Source: an uncultured Eggerthellaceae bacterium
Lineage (GTDB): Bacteria > Actinomycetota > Coriobacteriia > Coriobacteriales > Eggerthellaceae
Reading direction: 5' to 3'
Assembly (NCBI GenBank): GCA_910588945.1
Contig: CAJUSF010000035.1
Coordinates: 1 to 64,000, forward strand
DNA: 64,000 nt
The position numbers and the translations under genes were made by a program. Shown one piece after another: positions 1 through 7,037 of the stretch (position 1 is the stretch's first letter; the number at the start of each line of letters is the position of its first letter). The notes beneath the pieces are model-generated. The model saw only the letters and a list, made by a program, of their open reading frames with translations, did not search any database and was not told where the DNA came from.

Positions 1-923
1 CGATAATCGCCGAAGTGGTCAGGGCTGTTGCAAACGTGCGCACACGTCAGGGAAAGCCCATTAACCATGATCGCGCTAAGAAGCTGTTGTTGCGTCCGCA
101 AAATGGCGGCACGTTTAGCTACGCCGGGCACGTAGTTGAAGGTGGAATGCCCGCGCTCTGGTCGAAAGCTGAACAAGATATGCTAATAAGCATCTTAGGG
201 AATCCGCGCCCGCGCCGCCGCGTAGACCACGCCGCAGAATGGCCGCTAACCGGCAAGCTGTATTGCGCAGAGTGCGGCAACACTCTTGCCGGAACGTCTG
301 GCACCAGCAAGAGCGGCACGGTCTATGCCTATTACAAGTGCAAGAAGTGCAAGCGAACGTTCAGGCGCGACATTTTGGAAGATGCCATAGTTGACATGAC
401 TATATGCGCCCTAGAGCGCCCCGACGTGCGCAAGCGCATTGCCGACGGCATGGCAACCTATGAAGCCACCATGGAAGATGCGCCGCTTGAAAGCGAGCGC
501 CTACGCAAGGAAATTAAAAGGATTGATGCCGCATTTGAACGAATCTGGCAAGCCATCGAAGACGGCATAGCGCCACCGGGCGGCAAAGAACGCATTGAGG
601 ATTTGAAAGCCCGCAAAGATGCGTTGGAAACCGAATATCAGATAGCCAAGGCCAATGAAAACATTGAACCGGGCTTTTCGGAATTGATGAACTGGCTAGA
701 CAACGTAGCCGAAGAAATGAACCCGAAAGAAATCCTCACAATGTTTGTGCGGGCGGTGCAGATCGACAAAGCCGAAGTGCGGTTGTACTTCGCTTTTGAC
801 TATTACGGCGACAATTTCACGCCGCCAAAAAAAGACGAACACCAGTTGAAACGGTGTTCGTCTAATTCTCCTATGGTGGAGGCGCGGAGGATCGAACTCC
901 GGTCCATACTGAATCCTCGATAA
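1..923 (+). CDS. Large serine recombinase, C-terminal part (partial at the left edge)
   Basis: The reading frame is open to the left window edge (first full codon at base 3), so the catalytic N-terminal resolvase domain lies outside. What is visible is the end of the recombinase domain, a zinc-ribbon with paired cysteines (YCAECGNTL near base 264 and CKKC near base 339-350), a charged coiled coil (about bases 480-680) and a C-terminal tail. This order is that of large serine integrases of phages and integrative elements. The last 17 codons (from base 874) are the reverse complement of the tmRNA 3' end and the codons just before them encode a terminator hairpin for ssrA. The C-terminus therefore seems to be made by fusion with the target site. 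It is likely the integrase of an element lying left of this window. Family assignment is firm; functionality cannot be judged from the fragment. Confidence 0.85.
   Translation, partial: IIAEVVRAVANVRTRQGKPINHDRAKKLLLRPQNGGTFSYAGHVVEGGMPALWSKAEQDMLISILGNPRPRRRVDHAAEWPLTGKLYCAECGNTLAGTSGTSKSGTVYAYYKCKKCKRTFRRDILEDAIVDMTICALERPDVRKRIADGMATYEATMEDAPLESERLRKEIKRIDAAFERIWQAIEDGIAPPGGKERIEDLKARKDALETEYQIAKANENIEPGFSELMNWLDNVAEEMNPKEILTMFVRAVQIDKAEVRLYFAFDYYGDNFTPPKKDEHQLKRCSSNSPMVEARRIELRSILNPR
826..863 (-). terminator. Intrinsic terminator of ssrA
   Basis: On the minus strand a perfect 11-bp stem (AGACGAACACC, bases 863-853, with its complement at 843-833) closes a 9-nt loop and is followed by a run of six to seven T. 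It starts 10 nt past the tmRNA 3' end, as expected for an ssrA terminator. It lies wholly inside the coding frame of the plus-strand recombinase. Confidence 0.85.
874..923. other. Candidate attachment site (att) of the left-hand integrated element
   Basis: The 3' end of ssrA, including the T arm and CCA, overlaps the end of the recombinase gene. tmRNA 3' ends are well-known targets of integrative elements. Here the element reconstitutes the RNA end. The exact crossover core cannot be fixed without the second copy, which should lie at the far end of the element outside the window. Confidence 0.6.
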
Positions 924-1106
924 GGCGCTACAGGCTTAGTCTGCGCTCAAATTCTAAGATAGGCTCGGTCCGAAGACTGACGTTGCGGATCTCGAGTCGG
1001 TTCGATCTTTTTCACGCTCATACCGACTACGTAGCGTGAAGCATTCCCCTAAGATGACGTCGCCCTTGAATCGGGGAAATTCCAAGTTTGACGGATGGCT
1101 AGCTAA

Positions 1107-1154
1107 TTAAGCAGCCATGGCGAGCGCCGGAGCGCTCTGAGTGTTGTTTTTGCC
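1107..1154 (-). other. tmRNA proteolysis-tag reading frame
   Basis: Within the tmRNA, the frame from GGC at 1154-1152 to TAA at 1109-1107 encodes GKNNTQSAPALAMAA. With the alanine carried by tmRNA itself the tag would be A-GKNNTQSAPALAMAA. A glycine resume codon and a terminal hydrophobic -ALAxAA fit the pattern of known tags that are read by ClpXP; both ClpX and ClpP are encoded in this window. Confidence 0.85.
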
Positions 1155-1259
1155 AATTAAATTTAGCAGTACCCCTGTTTAACGTGGAGAGGAGACCACG
1201 ACCTGCTCCTCATGTCAGACCCACCATGTCGAAACCAGTCGCCCCCTGGTGGTCAATCA

Positions 1260-1287
1260 ATCTTACATCGAATAGGTTCTTTGTCAA
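1260..1287 (-). promoter_or_regulatory. Promoter of ssrA
   Basis: On the minus strand a perfect -35 TTGACA (1287-1282) is separated by 16 nt from a -10-like TAAGAT (1265-1260). The predicted start lies a few nt before the tmRNA 5' end at 1246, leaving a short leader for RNase P to remove. It sits only 15 nt after the stop of the upstream acidic gene, so ssrA can be transcribed on its own. Confidence 0.7.
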
Positions 1288-1301
1288 GAAAGATCAAGCT
1301 A

Positions 1302-1937
1302 TCAGCGCTTCTTCTTCAGAAAGCTCATCTCTTCGGCGATGTCGTCGAACGCGCCCTTCAACTCGGCGGCAAGTTCGACACCATCTTTATAGATAGCGTT
1401 CACATCAGCTGTCGCCTCCGCAACGCCCTCACGCGTAATCCCAAGATCGAACTCTTCCCCATCGGATGCGCGAACGACCTTCGTTTCCTCTTCAGAGATG
1501 ACCTCATAGTCATCCATGTCGACGTAGTAGTATTCTTGTTCGTTGCCGTCCTCATCTAAGAGCACGAATCCGATTTCGTTGTCATCCTCATCCACAAGAT
1601 ACGCATGGATATCGCCCTCTTCGATCTCCATCTCAATGAGCTCTTCCTCAAGATCATGCGAATCTTCGATATGATAACCCTCCGAATTAAGAACGTCAGC
1701 CGCCTCGCTGCGCTGCTCGCTCTCTAAGACCTCATCAGGATCATATCCGTCATAGTCAGCCTCGTCATCTGTGATGAAACTGTCAAAAGCGTGACCCTGA
1801 TCGCTCTCAAGGGCATCTTCGCCTAAGAGTTCGTCCATGTCATCCTCAACATCCTGGATCTCTGTAGCCTCATCAATCTGCTCGGCCTCTGTCTCAGGAC
1901 TATCTTCGATGGTTTCTAGTTGCTTATCGATGTCCAT
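1302..1937 (-). CDS. Highly acidic protein of unknown function between smpB and ssrA
   Basis: A 211-residue protein very rich in Asp and Glu across its first 150 residues, with a repeated look in the middle (VDEDDNEIGFVLLDEDGNEQ, then YYYVDMDDYE), followed by a less acidic C-terminal helix region ending in LKKKR. No signal peptide or membrane segment is seen. I chose the ATG at 1937 because a GGGGG ribosome-binding site lies 5 nt upstream; a TTG four codons earlier is less likely. It lies 111 nt after smpB and 55 nt before tmRNA on the same strand. I do not recognise the family. The middle segment could form beta strands, and the charge resembles nucleic-acid mimics or chaperone-like acidic proteins, but that is speculation. 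Confidence 0.75.
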   Translation of the reverse strand: MDIDKQLETIEDSPETEAEQIDEATEIQDVEDDMDELLGEDALESDQGHAFDSFITDDEADYDGYDPDEVLESEQRSEAADVLNSEGYHIEDSHDLEEELIEMEIEEGDIHAYLVDEDDNEIGFVLLDEDGNEQEYYYVDMDDYEVISEEETKVVRASDGEEFDLGITREGVAEATADVNAIYKDGVELAAELKGAFDDIAEEMSFLKKKR

Positions 1938-2048
1938 GGCATCCCCCAAACATCACTTTGTCGGTCATATGGCGACTCATCGCCTGATAACAAGCTAACA
2001 CTCGTTTTGATCATAGAGCAATAACGTTTTCCAACTGTATACAGAAGG

Positions 2049-2519
2049 CTACCTGCGCTCCTTCAGCGTGCGAGCGATCTCGCGCTGAACATCGCGCTCT
2101 TTCATGGAGTTGCGCTTGTCATAGAGCTTTTTACCGCGTGCGAGCGCTATCTCAACCTTAACGAGATTGCGATCGTTGAAATATATCTTCAACGGTACGA
2201 TCGACAATCCCTTCTCCTGCGTTTTCTCGGCAAGATATCGTATCTGCTTCTTGTGCAGAAGCAATCTGCGCTTTCTATCCGGATCCACATTGGCGATATT
2301 GCCGTTCGTAAACGGAGCGATATGCAGATTGTTCAGCCAAGCCTGGCCATCGCGGATGAGTGCGAATGTGTCGGTTAGTTGGCAGTTGTTATCACGCAGA
2401 GAACGGACCTCGGTACCGGTGAGTTCAATGCCGGCTTCGAATGTCTCCAATATCTCGTAGTCGTGAAACGCCTTTCTGTTCTTAGCGATCGTGCGTTCGT
2501 TCTTCTCGTGTTTTGACAT
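2049..2519 (-). CDS. smpB: SsrA-binding protein SmpB
   Basis: This is the 156-residue partner of tmRNA; it binds its tRNA-like end and brings it to ribosomes with no codon in the A site. Recognisable family blocks are FHDYEILETFEAGIELTGTEVRSLR-type sequence near the N-terminus, the central LHIAPFTNGN, and KLYDKR followed by a basic C-terminal helix ending RTLKERR. Length is usual for the family. It starts 18 nt after the stop of the M42 peptidase, so the two are probably co-transcribed, with the acidic gene and ssrA downstream. Confidence 0.97.
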   Translation of the reverse strand: MSKHEKNERTIAKNRKAFHDYEILETFEAGIELTGTEVRSLRDNNCQLTDTFALIRDGQAWLNNLHIAPFTNGNIANVDPDRKRRLLLHKKQIRYLAEKTQEKGLSIVPLKIYFNDRNLVKVEIALARGKKLYDKRNSMKERDVQREIARTLKERR

Positions 2520-2537
2520 GATCCGATGCCCTTGTGA

Positions 2538-4268
2538 TTATCTGGTCGAATCGACATTCGGATCAGTTGATATCATCGGCAGTATGTTGAATTCCGGCGT
2601 ATCATCGAAGATATCCTGCTCGATGATACCTGCAGATGCTGGAATGGCTTGCGCGATGGACTCTGTCGTATACGGCTGCTCAAAGGGGGCACCTGCCGGT
2701 TGCGGCGTGAGCGTACGCGGGATGATAGAACTGTCGCCCTCTATCTTTGAGAAGCTCGATCTGTAATTCGAAAACGCTCCGAGCGCGGAATCTGAGGAGC
2801 TTTGAGAGCTGCCCTGCTCTAAGATGGCATCCCTATCCGATACGTCATTTGAAGCACTTGGCTCGCTCGCGTCTTCGAGATCATCACCTTTAGCGCTTGA
2901 AGATGCAACATCATCGGCTGTGATCGCCGCAAGCTTATTCGAAAGCGCCTTTACCTTACGTTTCAACTCTTTGATCTGATCGCTGTCCGAGCTGCGCGAT
3001 ACATTCACCTTATCCGCATCTGGATGCTCGAGCATCTCAGTGATGCCGGGGATGAACGTCGAGTCATCTTGCAGATCCATGACGAATCTGGTTATAAGCT
3101 TGATGGCGCCTTCCAAGTCGCGAAGGTCGATGATCTCAGATGGTGTATGCATATATCGAAGCGGAATGGAGATAAGGCCTGTGGGTATACCGCCTTGTGC
3201 GATCTGGATAGATCGCGCGTCTGTGCCTGTAACGCTTGGCTCGGCCTCTAGCTGATAATCGATCCCTTCTGCCTCTGCTGCGGCCACAAGACGATCGAAC
3301 ACCAGCGGATTGATGTTCGGACCCCTAGCGATTACCGGACCGCATCCGCATACGATGTTTCCGTATTTCGTCTTGTCAATACCGGGATAGTCGGTCGCAT
3401 GCGTAACGTCAAACGCGATAGCAACGTCAGGGTTAAGCGAGTGTGCGCTAGTGATGGCTCCACGGGTTCCGATCTCTTCTTGAACAGTAATGGCCGCTAC
3501 AAAGGTTGCCCGCGCCCTTCCCTGCTCGGATAGGCGCTCCATTACGCGACAGGCTACATATACGCCGCATTTGTCATCGAAAGATTTGGATACGGCCATA
3601 TTGTTGCCGATACGCTCGAAATTGGTACCAAAGGTTATAGGATCGCCTATACGCACCGCGCGCTTGACCTTATCAGCTGGAAGGCCTAGATCGATAACGA
3701 GCTTATCAAGCGGAGTTACGCTTTTACGCTCATCGGCTTCAATGAGATGGATCGGCTTTCTGCCTACAACGCCGCGCAATATGCCGTCTTTCGTGTGTAC
3801 ATCAACGCGCATTCCGGGAAGCACTGCTGCATCCACACCACCCAAAGATGACACATAGCAATATCCCTCATCGGATATATATGTGACCATGAGGCCGACC
3901 TCGTCCATATGCGCGCTTAACATGAATGTCAGGGCGCCGTTTTTAGAAAATCCCATCTCTTCGAGATCGCTTGAGCTGGGATAGGTCATATTGCCGTAAC
4001 TCGCGCCGTAAGTGCTCACGTATTCGTAATCTTCGCCGAAATTGGTAGCCTCCGCTTGGCGCTGAAGAATATCGGCTTGGATCTTTTCATCGGCAAGTTC
4101 AGTGGTTCCTTTTAAGATGGCGTGCACCGAGCCCATGGTGTCGGTTTGTATCTCATCAACAACGCTTGAGAGCTGTTGCCTGATAAGCTCGGCGACATCT
4201 TCCTCGAATCCGGTCGGAGAAGCTGTCTCGACCAGCTGTTTCAAGAACTTTACTTGTTTCTTTTTCAT
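2538..4268 (-). CDS. M42-family metallopeptidase (glutamyl/deblocking aminopeptidase-like) with long tail
   Basis: A 576-residue member of the M42 family of cobalt/zinc aminopeptidases, which cut single residues from peptide N-termini in the cytoplasm. Metal and catalytic residues are visible: H120 and D122 (SAHMDEVG), D231/D232 (SFDDKCG), E264-E265 (VQEEIGTRG), D287 (AFDVTH) and H374 (YMHTPSE). Two things are odd. About 50 extra residues sit between the first strand region and the first metal histidine (roughly 55-112). A 175-residue tail follows the catalytic domain (from about 402), with a short coiled coil and then Ser/Asp-rich, probably disordered sequence. Typical members are about 340-360 residues. 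It is the first gene of the unit that continues into smpB. Confidence 0.92.
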   Translation of the reverse strand: MKKKQVKFLKQLVETASPTGFEEDVAELIRQQLSSVVDEIQTDTMGSVHAILKGTTELADEKIQADILQRQAEATNFGEDYEYVSTYGASYGNMTYPSSSDLEEMGFSKNGALTFMLSAHMDEVGLMVTYISDEGYCYVSSLGGVDAAVLPGMRVDVHTKDGILRGVVGRKPIHLIEADERKSVTPLDKLVIDLGLPADKVKRAVRIGDPITFGTNFERIGNNMAVSKSFDDKCGVYVACRVMERLSEQGRARATFVAAITVQEEIGTRGAITSAHSLNPDVAIAFDVTHATDYPGIDKTKYGNIVCGCGPVIARGPNINPLVFDRLVAAAEAEGIDYQLEAEPSVTGTDARSIQIAQGGIPTGLISIPLRYMHTPSEIIDLRDLEGAIKLITRFVMDLQDDSTFIPGITEMLEHPDADKVNVSRSSDSDQIKELKRKVKALSNKLAAITADDVASSSAKGDDLEDASEPSASNDVSDRDAILEQGSSQSSSDSALGAFSNYRSSFSKIEGDSSIIPRTLTPQPAGAPFEQPYTTESIAQAIPASAGIIEQDIFDDTPEFNILPMISTDPNVDSTR

Positions 4269-4353
4269 GTTGCGTTTCCTGTTCCTCGCGGGCCTTTAAA
4301 AAACATCGCGCTCAAGGGCTATCATTTTCGAATCAAGCCAGCAAACGGGTTGC

Positions 4354-4378
4354 CAAAACAGCACCGCCTGCAGGTGCT
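4354..4378 (-). terminator. Weak intrinsic terminator after the small hypothetical gene
   Basis: On the minus strand AGCACC (4378-4373) pairs with GGTGCT (4365-4360) around a 7-nt loop, followed by GTTTTGG. The stem is short and the T run is only four long. Confidence 0.45.
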
Positions 4379-4389
4379 CTCGATTTGTG

Positions 4390-4716
4390 TTACCAGTATT
4401 CGCGCTTCTTCTTCCTTTTCTTTCCGATAGGTTTTCGGAAATCCAATTCGAGCTGACCGTCTTGATCGAGCGACTTTGAGGTCTTCTTCTCGATTTTCTC
4501 AATCGACCATCCAAGCGCATCGTTTCCGAACATCTCGAGCATCCTGATGCGGGCATCATGCATATTTCCTTTTGAGCCTAACCTCGCGCTGCTATCGAAC
4601 TCAAAAAGCCCCTTGGCCCTATTTGAAGAGGCGTCAGGAGATTTATAGTGAGCGATGAAGACAGACAATGTTAAAAGATCCTCTCTTATTCGGGCTGCAA
4701 TAATATTAACATTCAA
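4390..4716 (-). CDS. Small basic hypothetical protein
   Basis: About 108 residues, divergent from pyrE. The frame begins at a TTG without a convincing ribosome-binding site; an internal TTG about 15 codons later has AGAGAGGA upstream and is an alternative. The C-terminus is strongly basic (GKKRKKKREYW), which suggests nucleic-acid contact, but no domain is recognised. A weak terminator follows. Support is position and a clean frame only. Confidence 0.45.
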   Translation of the reverse strand: MNVNIIAARIREDLLTLSVFIAHYKSPDASSNRAKGLFEFDSSARLGSKGNMHDARIRMLEMFGNDALGWSIEKIEKKTSKSLDQDGQLELDFRKPIGKKRKKKREYW

Positions 4717-4794
4717 GTCGCTCGGTGTGCACGATGGACGTATCGTTGCTGTATCATTTGAATCGTCGGCCGCATTCTATCAGAGAGGCACATC

Positions 4795-5493
4795 ATGGCA
4801 TCACTTGAAAGGTTCAGATCGGAATTCATCGACTTCATGATCGACTCGGACGTTTTGAAATTCGGAGATTTCACGTTAAAAAGCGGAAGGAAGTCGCCGT
4901 TTTTCATGAATGCCGGCGCATATGTCACAGGAGATCAGCTTCACAAGCTGGGACTTTTTTATGCACAGGCCATCAACGAGATATACGGACTGGACTTCGA
5001 TGTGGTGTTCGGACCGGCATATAAGGGCATTCCGCTTTCTGTCATAACCGCTATGGGCATAAACGAGCTCTACGGCAAAGAGGTTCGCTATTGCTCGAAT
5101 CGCAAAGAGATCAAAGACCATGGAGATACAGGGATCCTTCTCGGAAGCGAACTTCATGACGGAGACAGGGTCGTCATCGTTGAAGATGTCACGACATCAG
5201 GAAAGTCCATCGATGAGACCTATCCGATCTTGAAGGCGGCTGCCGATGTTGAGATCGTAGGGCTTATGGTGTCTCTCAACCGTGAAGAGGTTGGGCGCGG
5301 CGGAGAGATCTGTGCGCTGGATGAGGTGCAAAAGACATACGGATTCCCCACTTCGGCCATCGTTTCCATGACTGATGTGGTGAATCATCTGGAATCTGAT
5401 CTTGAGAAGGGCAAGGCGGACGGCAAAGCCGTTCTAACGCCTGCGATTCTTAAGGCTATCAAGGATTACTACGAGCGCTACGGTGCCAAATAG
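4795..5493 (+). CDS. pyrE: Orotate phosphoribosyltransferase
   Basis: Joins orotate and PRPP to give orotidine 5'-phosphate in pyrimidine synthesis. The 232-residue protein has the FTLKSGRKSPFFMNAG N-terminal block of the family and the PRPP-binding loop VVIVEDVTTSGKS around residues 125-138. The start ATG at 4795 has an AGAGAGG ribosome-binding site. It stands alone on the plus strand with a strong terminator, with no other pyr gene next to it. Confidence 0.96.
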   Translation: MASLERFRSEFIDFMIDSDVLKFGDFTLKSGRKSPFFMNAGAYVTGDQLHKLGLFYAQAINEIYGLDFDVVFGPAYKGIPLSVITAMGINELYGKEVRYCSNRKEIKDHGDTGILLGSELHDGDRVVIVEDVTTSGKSIDETYPILKAAADVEIVGLMVSLNREEVGRGGEICALDEVQKTYGFPTSAIVSMTDVVNHLESDLEKGKADGKAVLTPAILKAIKDYYERYGAK

Positions 5494-5533
5494 AGCGTAG
5501 CGTCTCATTTCAAGCCGCACAAAGATCTCCTTG

Positions 5534-5562
5534 AAAGGAAGTCGCGATTGACTTCCTTTTTC
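5534..5562 (+). terminator. Intrinsic terminator of pyrE
   Basis: A 10-bp perfect stem AAAGGAAGTC / GACTTCCTTT with a 6-nt loop runs into TTTTTC. The 3' arm also contains the -35 box of the next promoter. Confidence 0.9.
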
Positions 5563-5590
5563 TTTACCTATAAAATCGAACAAATATTCG
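5548..5590 (+). promoter_or_regulatory. Promoter with LexA-like operator before the radical SAM repair pair
   Basis: The -35 TTGACT (5548-5553) and -10 TAAAAT (5571-5576) are 17 nt apart. Directly after the -10, over the expected start point, is CGAACAAATATTCG (5577-5590), one base from the Gram-positive LexA consensus CGAAC-N4-GTTCG. A repressor bound here would block initiation. The -35 lies in the pyrE terminator stem. SOS control of the downstream repair genes is an inference from this site. Confidence 0.6.
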
Positions 5591-5615
5591 TTAGAACTAA
5601 TGTACGGGTAAAGCT

Positions 5616-7037
5616 ATGGAGATCACAGAAAAGCTCGAGATACTCGCCGATGCGGCCAAATATGATGTTGCATGCACTTCATCGGGTGTGCAGCGCTCGG
5701 GAGCGCAAGGCTCTCTTGGCGCTGCGGGTATCTCCGGTTGCTGCCATAGTTTCACTCCTGATGGCAGATGCGTCTCGCTGCTTAAGGTCCTCATGACCAA
5801 TGTCTGTATCTACGATTGCGCATATTGCGTTAACAGGGCATCTAATACCGAAGTAGCGCGAAGCTGCTTCAAGCCACGAGAGCTTGCCGATCTCACGATC
5901 GCATTCTATAGGCGCAACTATATAGAAGGACTCTTCCTAAGCTCTGGCGTTATTGGCTCGCCCGATGCCACCACTGAACTAATGATCCAAACGCTTAGCA
6001 TACTTCGAAACGAATACTCCTTCAGGGGCTACATTCACGCCAAAGCGGTTCCCGGAACATCGCGTGAACTTATCGATGAGCTAGGGCTTTTAGCAGATAG
6101 GCTATCTGTTAATCTCGAGCTTCCCTCTCAAAAGAGTCTTGAACTTCTGGCTCCGGACAAGTCGAAAAATTCCATCCTAGCCCCTATGCGGCAGATCGCC
6201 GATTCTATCGCCGACGATAAGGAATCAAGAAGCATCACCAGAAGAAGACAGACGCACTATATGTCGGCTACCAAGGCGCGTGTGGCGCACAAGGCGTTCG
6301 CTCCAGCAGGACAGTCCACGCAGATGATAATCGGCGCCACGCCTGAGAGCGATTACGATATCTTGAACCTAAGCGCATCTCTTTATAAGAATCTGTCATT
6401 GAAGCGAGTGTTTTTCAGTGCATATCTGCCTGTTGTCAGCGACTCGCGCCTTCCTAGCAACGACCATATACAGCTCGACAGAGAACACAGGCTCTATCAA
6501 GCCGACTGGTTGCTGCGCTTTTACGAGTTCGACGTTACAGAGATCATAGATGAGAGCTCGCCATTTCTCAGCACAGACATCGATCCTAAAGCCAACTGGG
6601 CGCTCAATCATCTCGACCTATTCCCTATCGAGATAAACAAAGCATCATATGAAGAGCTCATCCGCGTACCCGGCATCGGCGTGCGCGGCGCAAAGCTGAT
6701 ATTGCGTGCGCGTAGACATACAACGATAACGGAGGCAGAGCTTAGGAAACTAGGTGTAGCCTATAAGCGTGCACGCTATTTTGTCACGTGCAATGGAAAG
6801 TATTCGGGCTTCGGCATCGAATTCGACAAAGACTCCATCCATGCTAAGCTTGCTGCGTCTATAGATGGCGGCTCTCACGGACGACGCGCAGACAGACCCA
6901 TCGAAGGACAGATGAGCTTGTTTGACTCGCTTGACGATACGCGTGCTTCCCTTAAAGGGTCGACTTCTGCCGATAAGGATCGCCTGCGTCCAAGCTTCGA
7001 TGCAGTTACAAAGCCTTCAGGTGCGCTGTATGCATAG
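5616..7037 (+). CDS. Putative DNA modification/repair radical SAM protein (TIGR03916 family)
   Basis: A 473-residue radical S-adenosylmethionine enzyme. The 4Fe-4S-binding motif is C64-x3-C68-x2-C71 (VCIYDCAYC), set in the family block beginning with a Cys-rich N-terminus (SGCCHSFTPDG). A helix-hairpin-helix DNA-binding motif (VPGIGVRGAKLIL) lies near residues 346-372. The combination of radical SAM and HhH is typical of this family, which nearly always sits beside a DUF4130/TIGR03915 gene, as here (8-nt overlap). The substrate is not established. A LexA-like site in the promoter supports a damage-response role. Confidence 0.88.
   Translation: MEITEKLEILADAAKYDVACTSSGVQRSGAQGSLGAAGISGCCHSFTPDGRCVSLLKVLMTNVCIYDCAYCVNRASNTEVARSCFKPRELADLTIAFYRRNYIEGLFLSSGVIGSPDATTELMIQTLSILRNEYSFRGYIHAKAVPGTSRELIDELGLLADRLSVNLELPSQKSLELLAPDKSKNSILAPMRQIADSIADDKESRSITRRRQTHYMSATKARVAHKAFAPAGQSTQMIIGATPESDYDILNLSASLYKNLSLKRVFFSAYLPVVSDSRLPSNDHIQLDREHRLYQADWLLRFYEFDVTEIIDESSPFLSTDIDPKANWALNHLDLFPIEINKASYEELIRVPGIGVRGAKLILRARRHTTITEAELRKLGVAYKRARYFVTCNGKYSGFGIEFDKDSIHAKLAASIDGGSHGRRADRPIEGQMSLFDSLDDTRASLKGSTSADKDRLRPSFDAVTKPSGALYA

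Larger units (their letters stand above)
874..1246 (-). ncRNA. ssrA: tmRNA (transfer-messenger RNA)
   Basis: This 373-nt RNA rescues stalled ribosomes and tags the incomplete protein. The 5' end GGGGGCG (from 1246) pairs over 7 bp, with one G-U, with CGCCTCC near the 3' end, followed by ACCA with the CCA encoded (874-876). The T arm GGAGTTCGATCCTCC is near the 3' end, and the 5' domain has the D-loop-like TGGTTTCGACATGG. The internal tag frame is at 1107-1154. It is preceded by its own promoter and followed by a strong terminator. Its 3' end is also the insertion point of the mobile element at the left edge and is intact after insertion. Confidence 0.95.
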
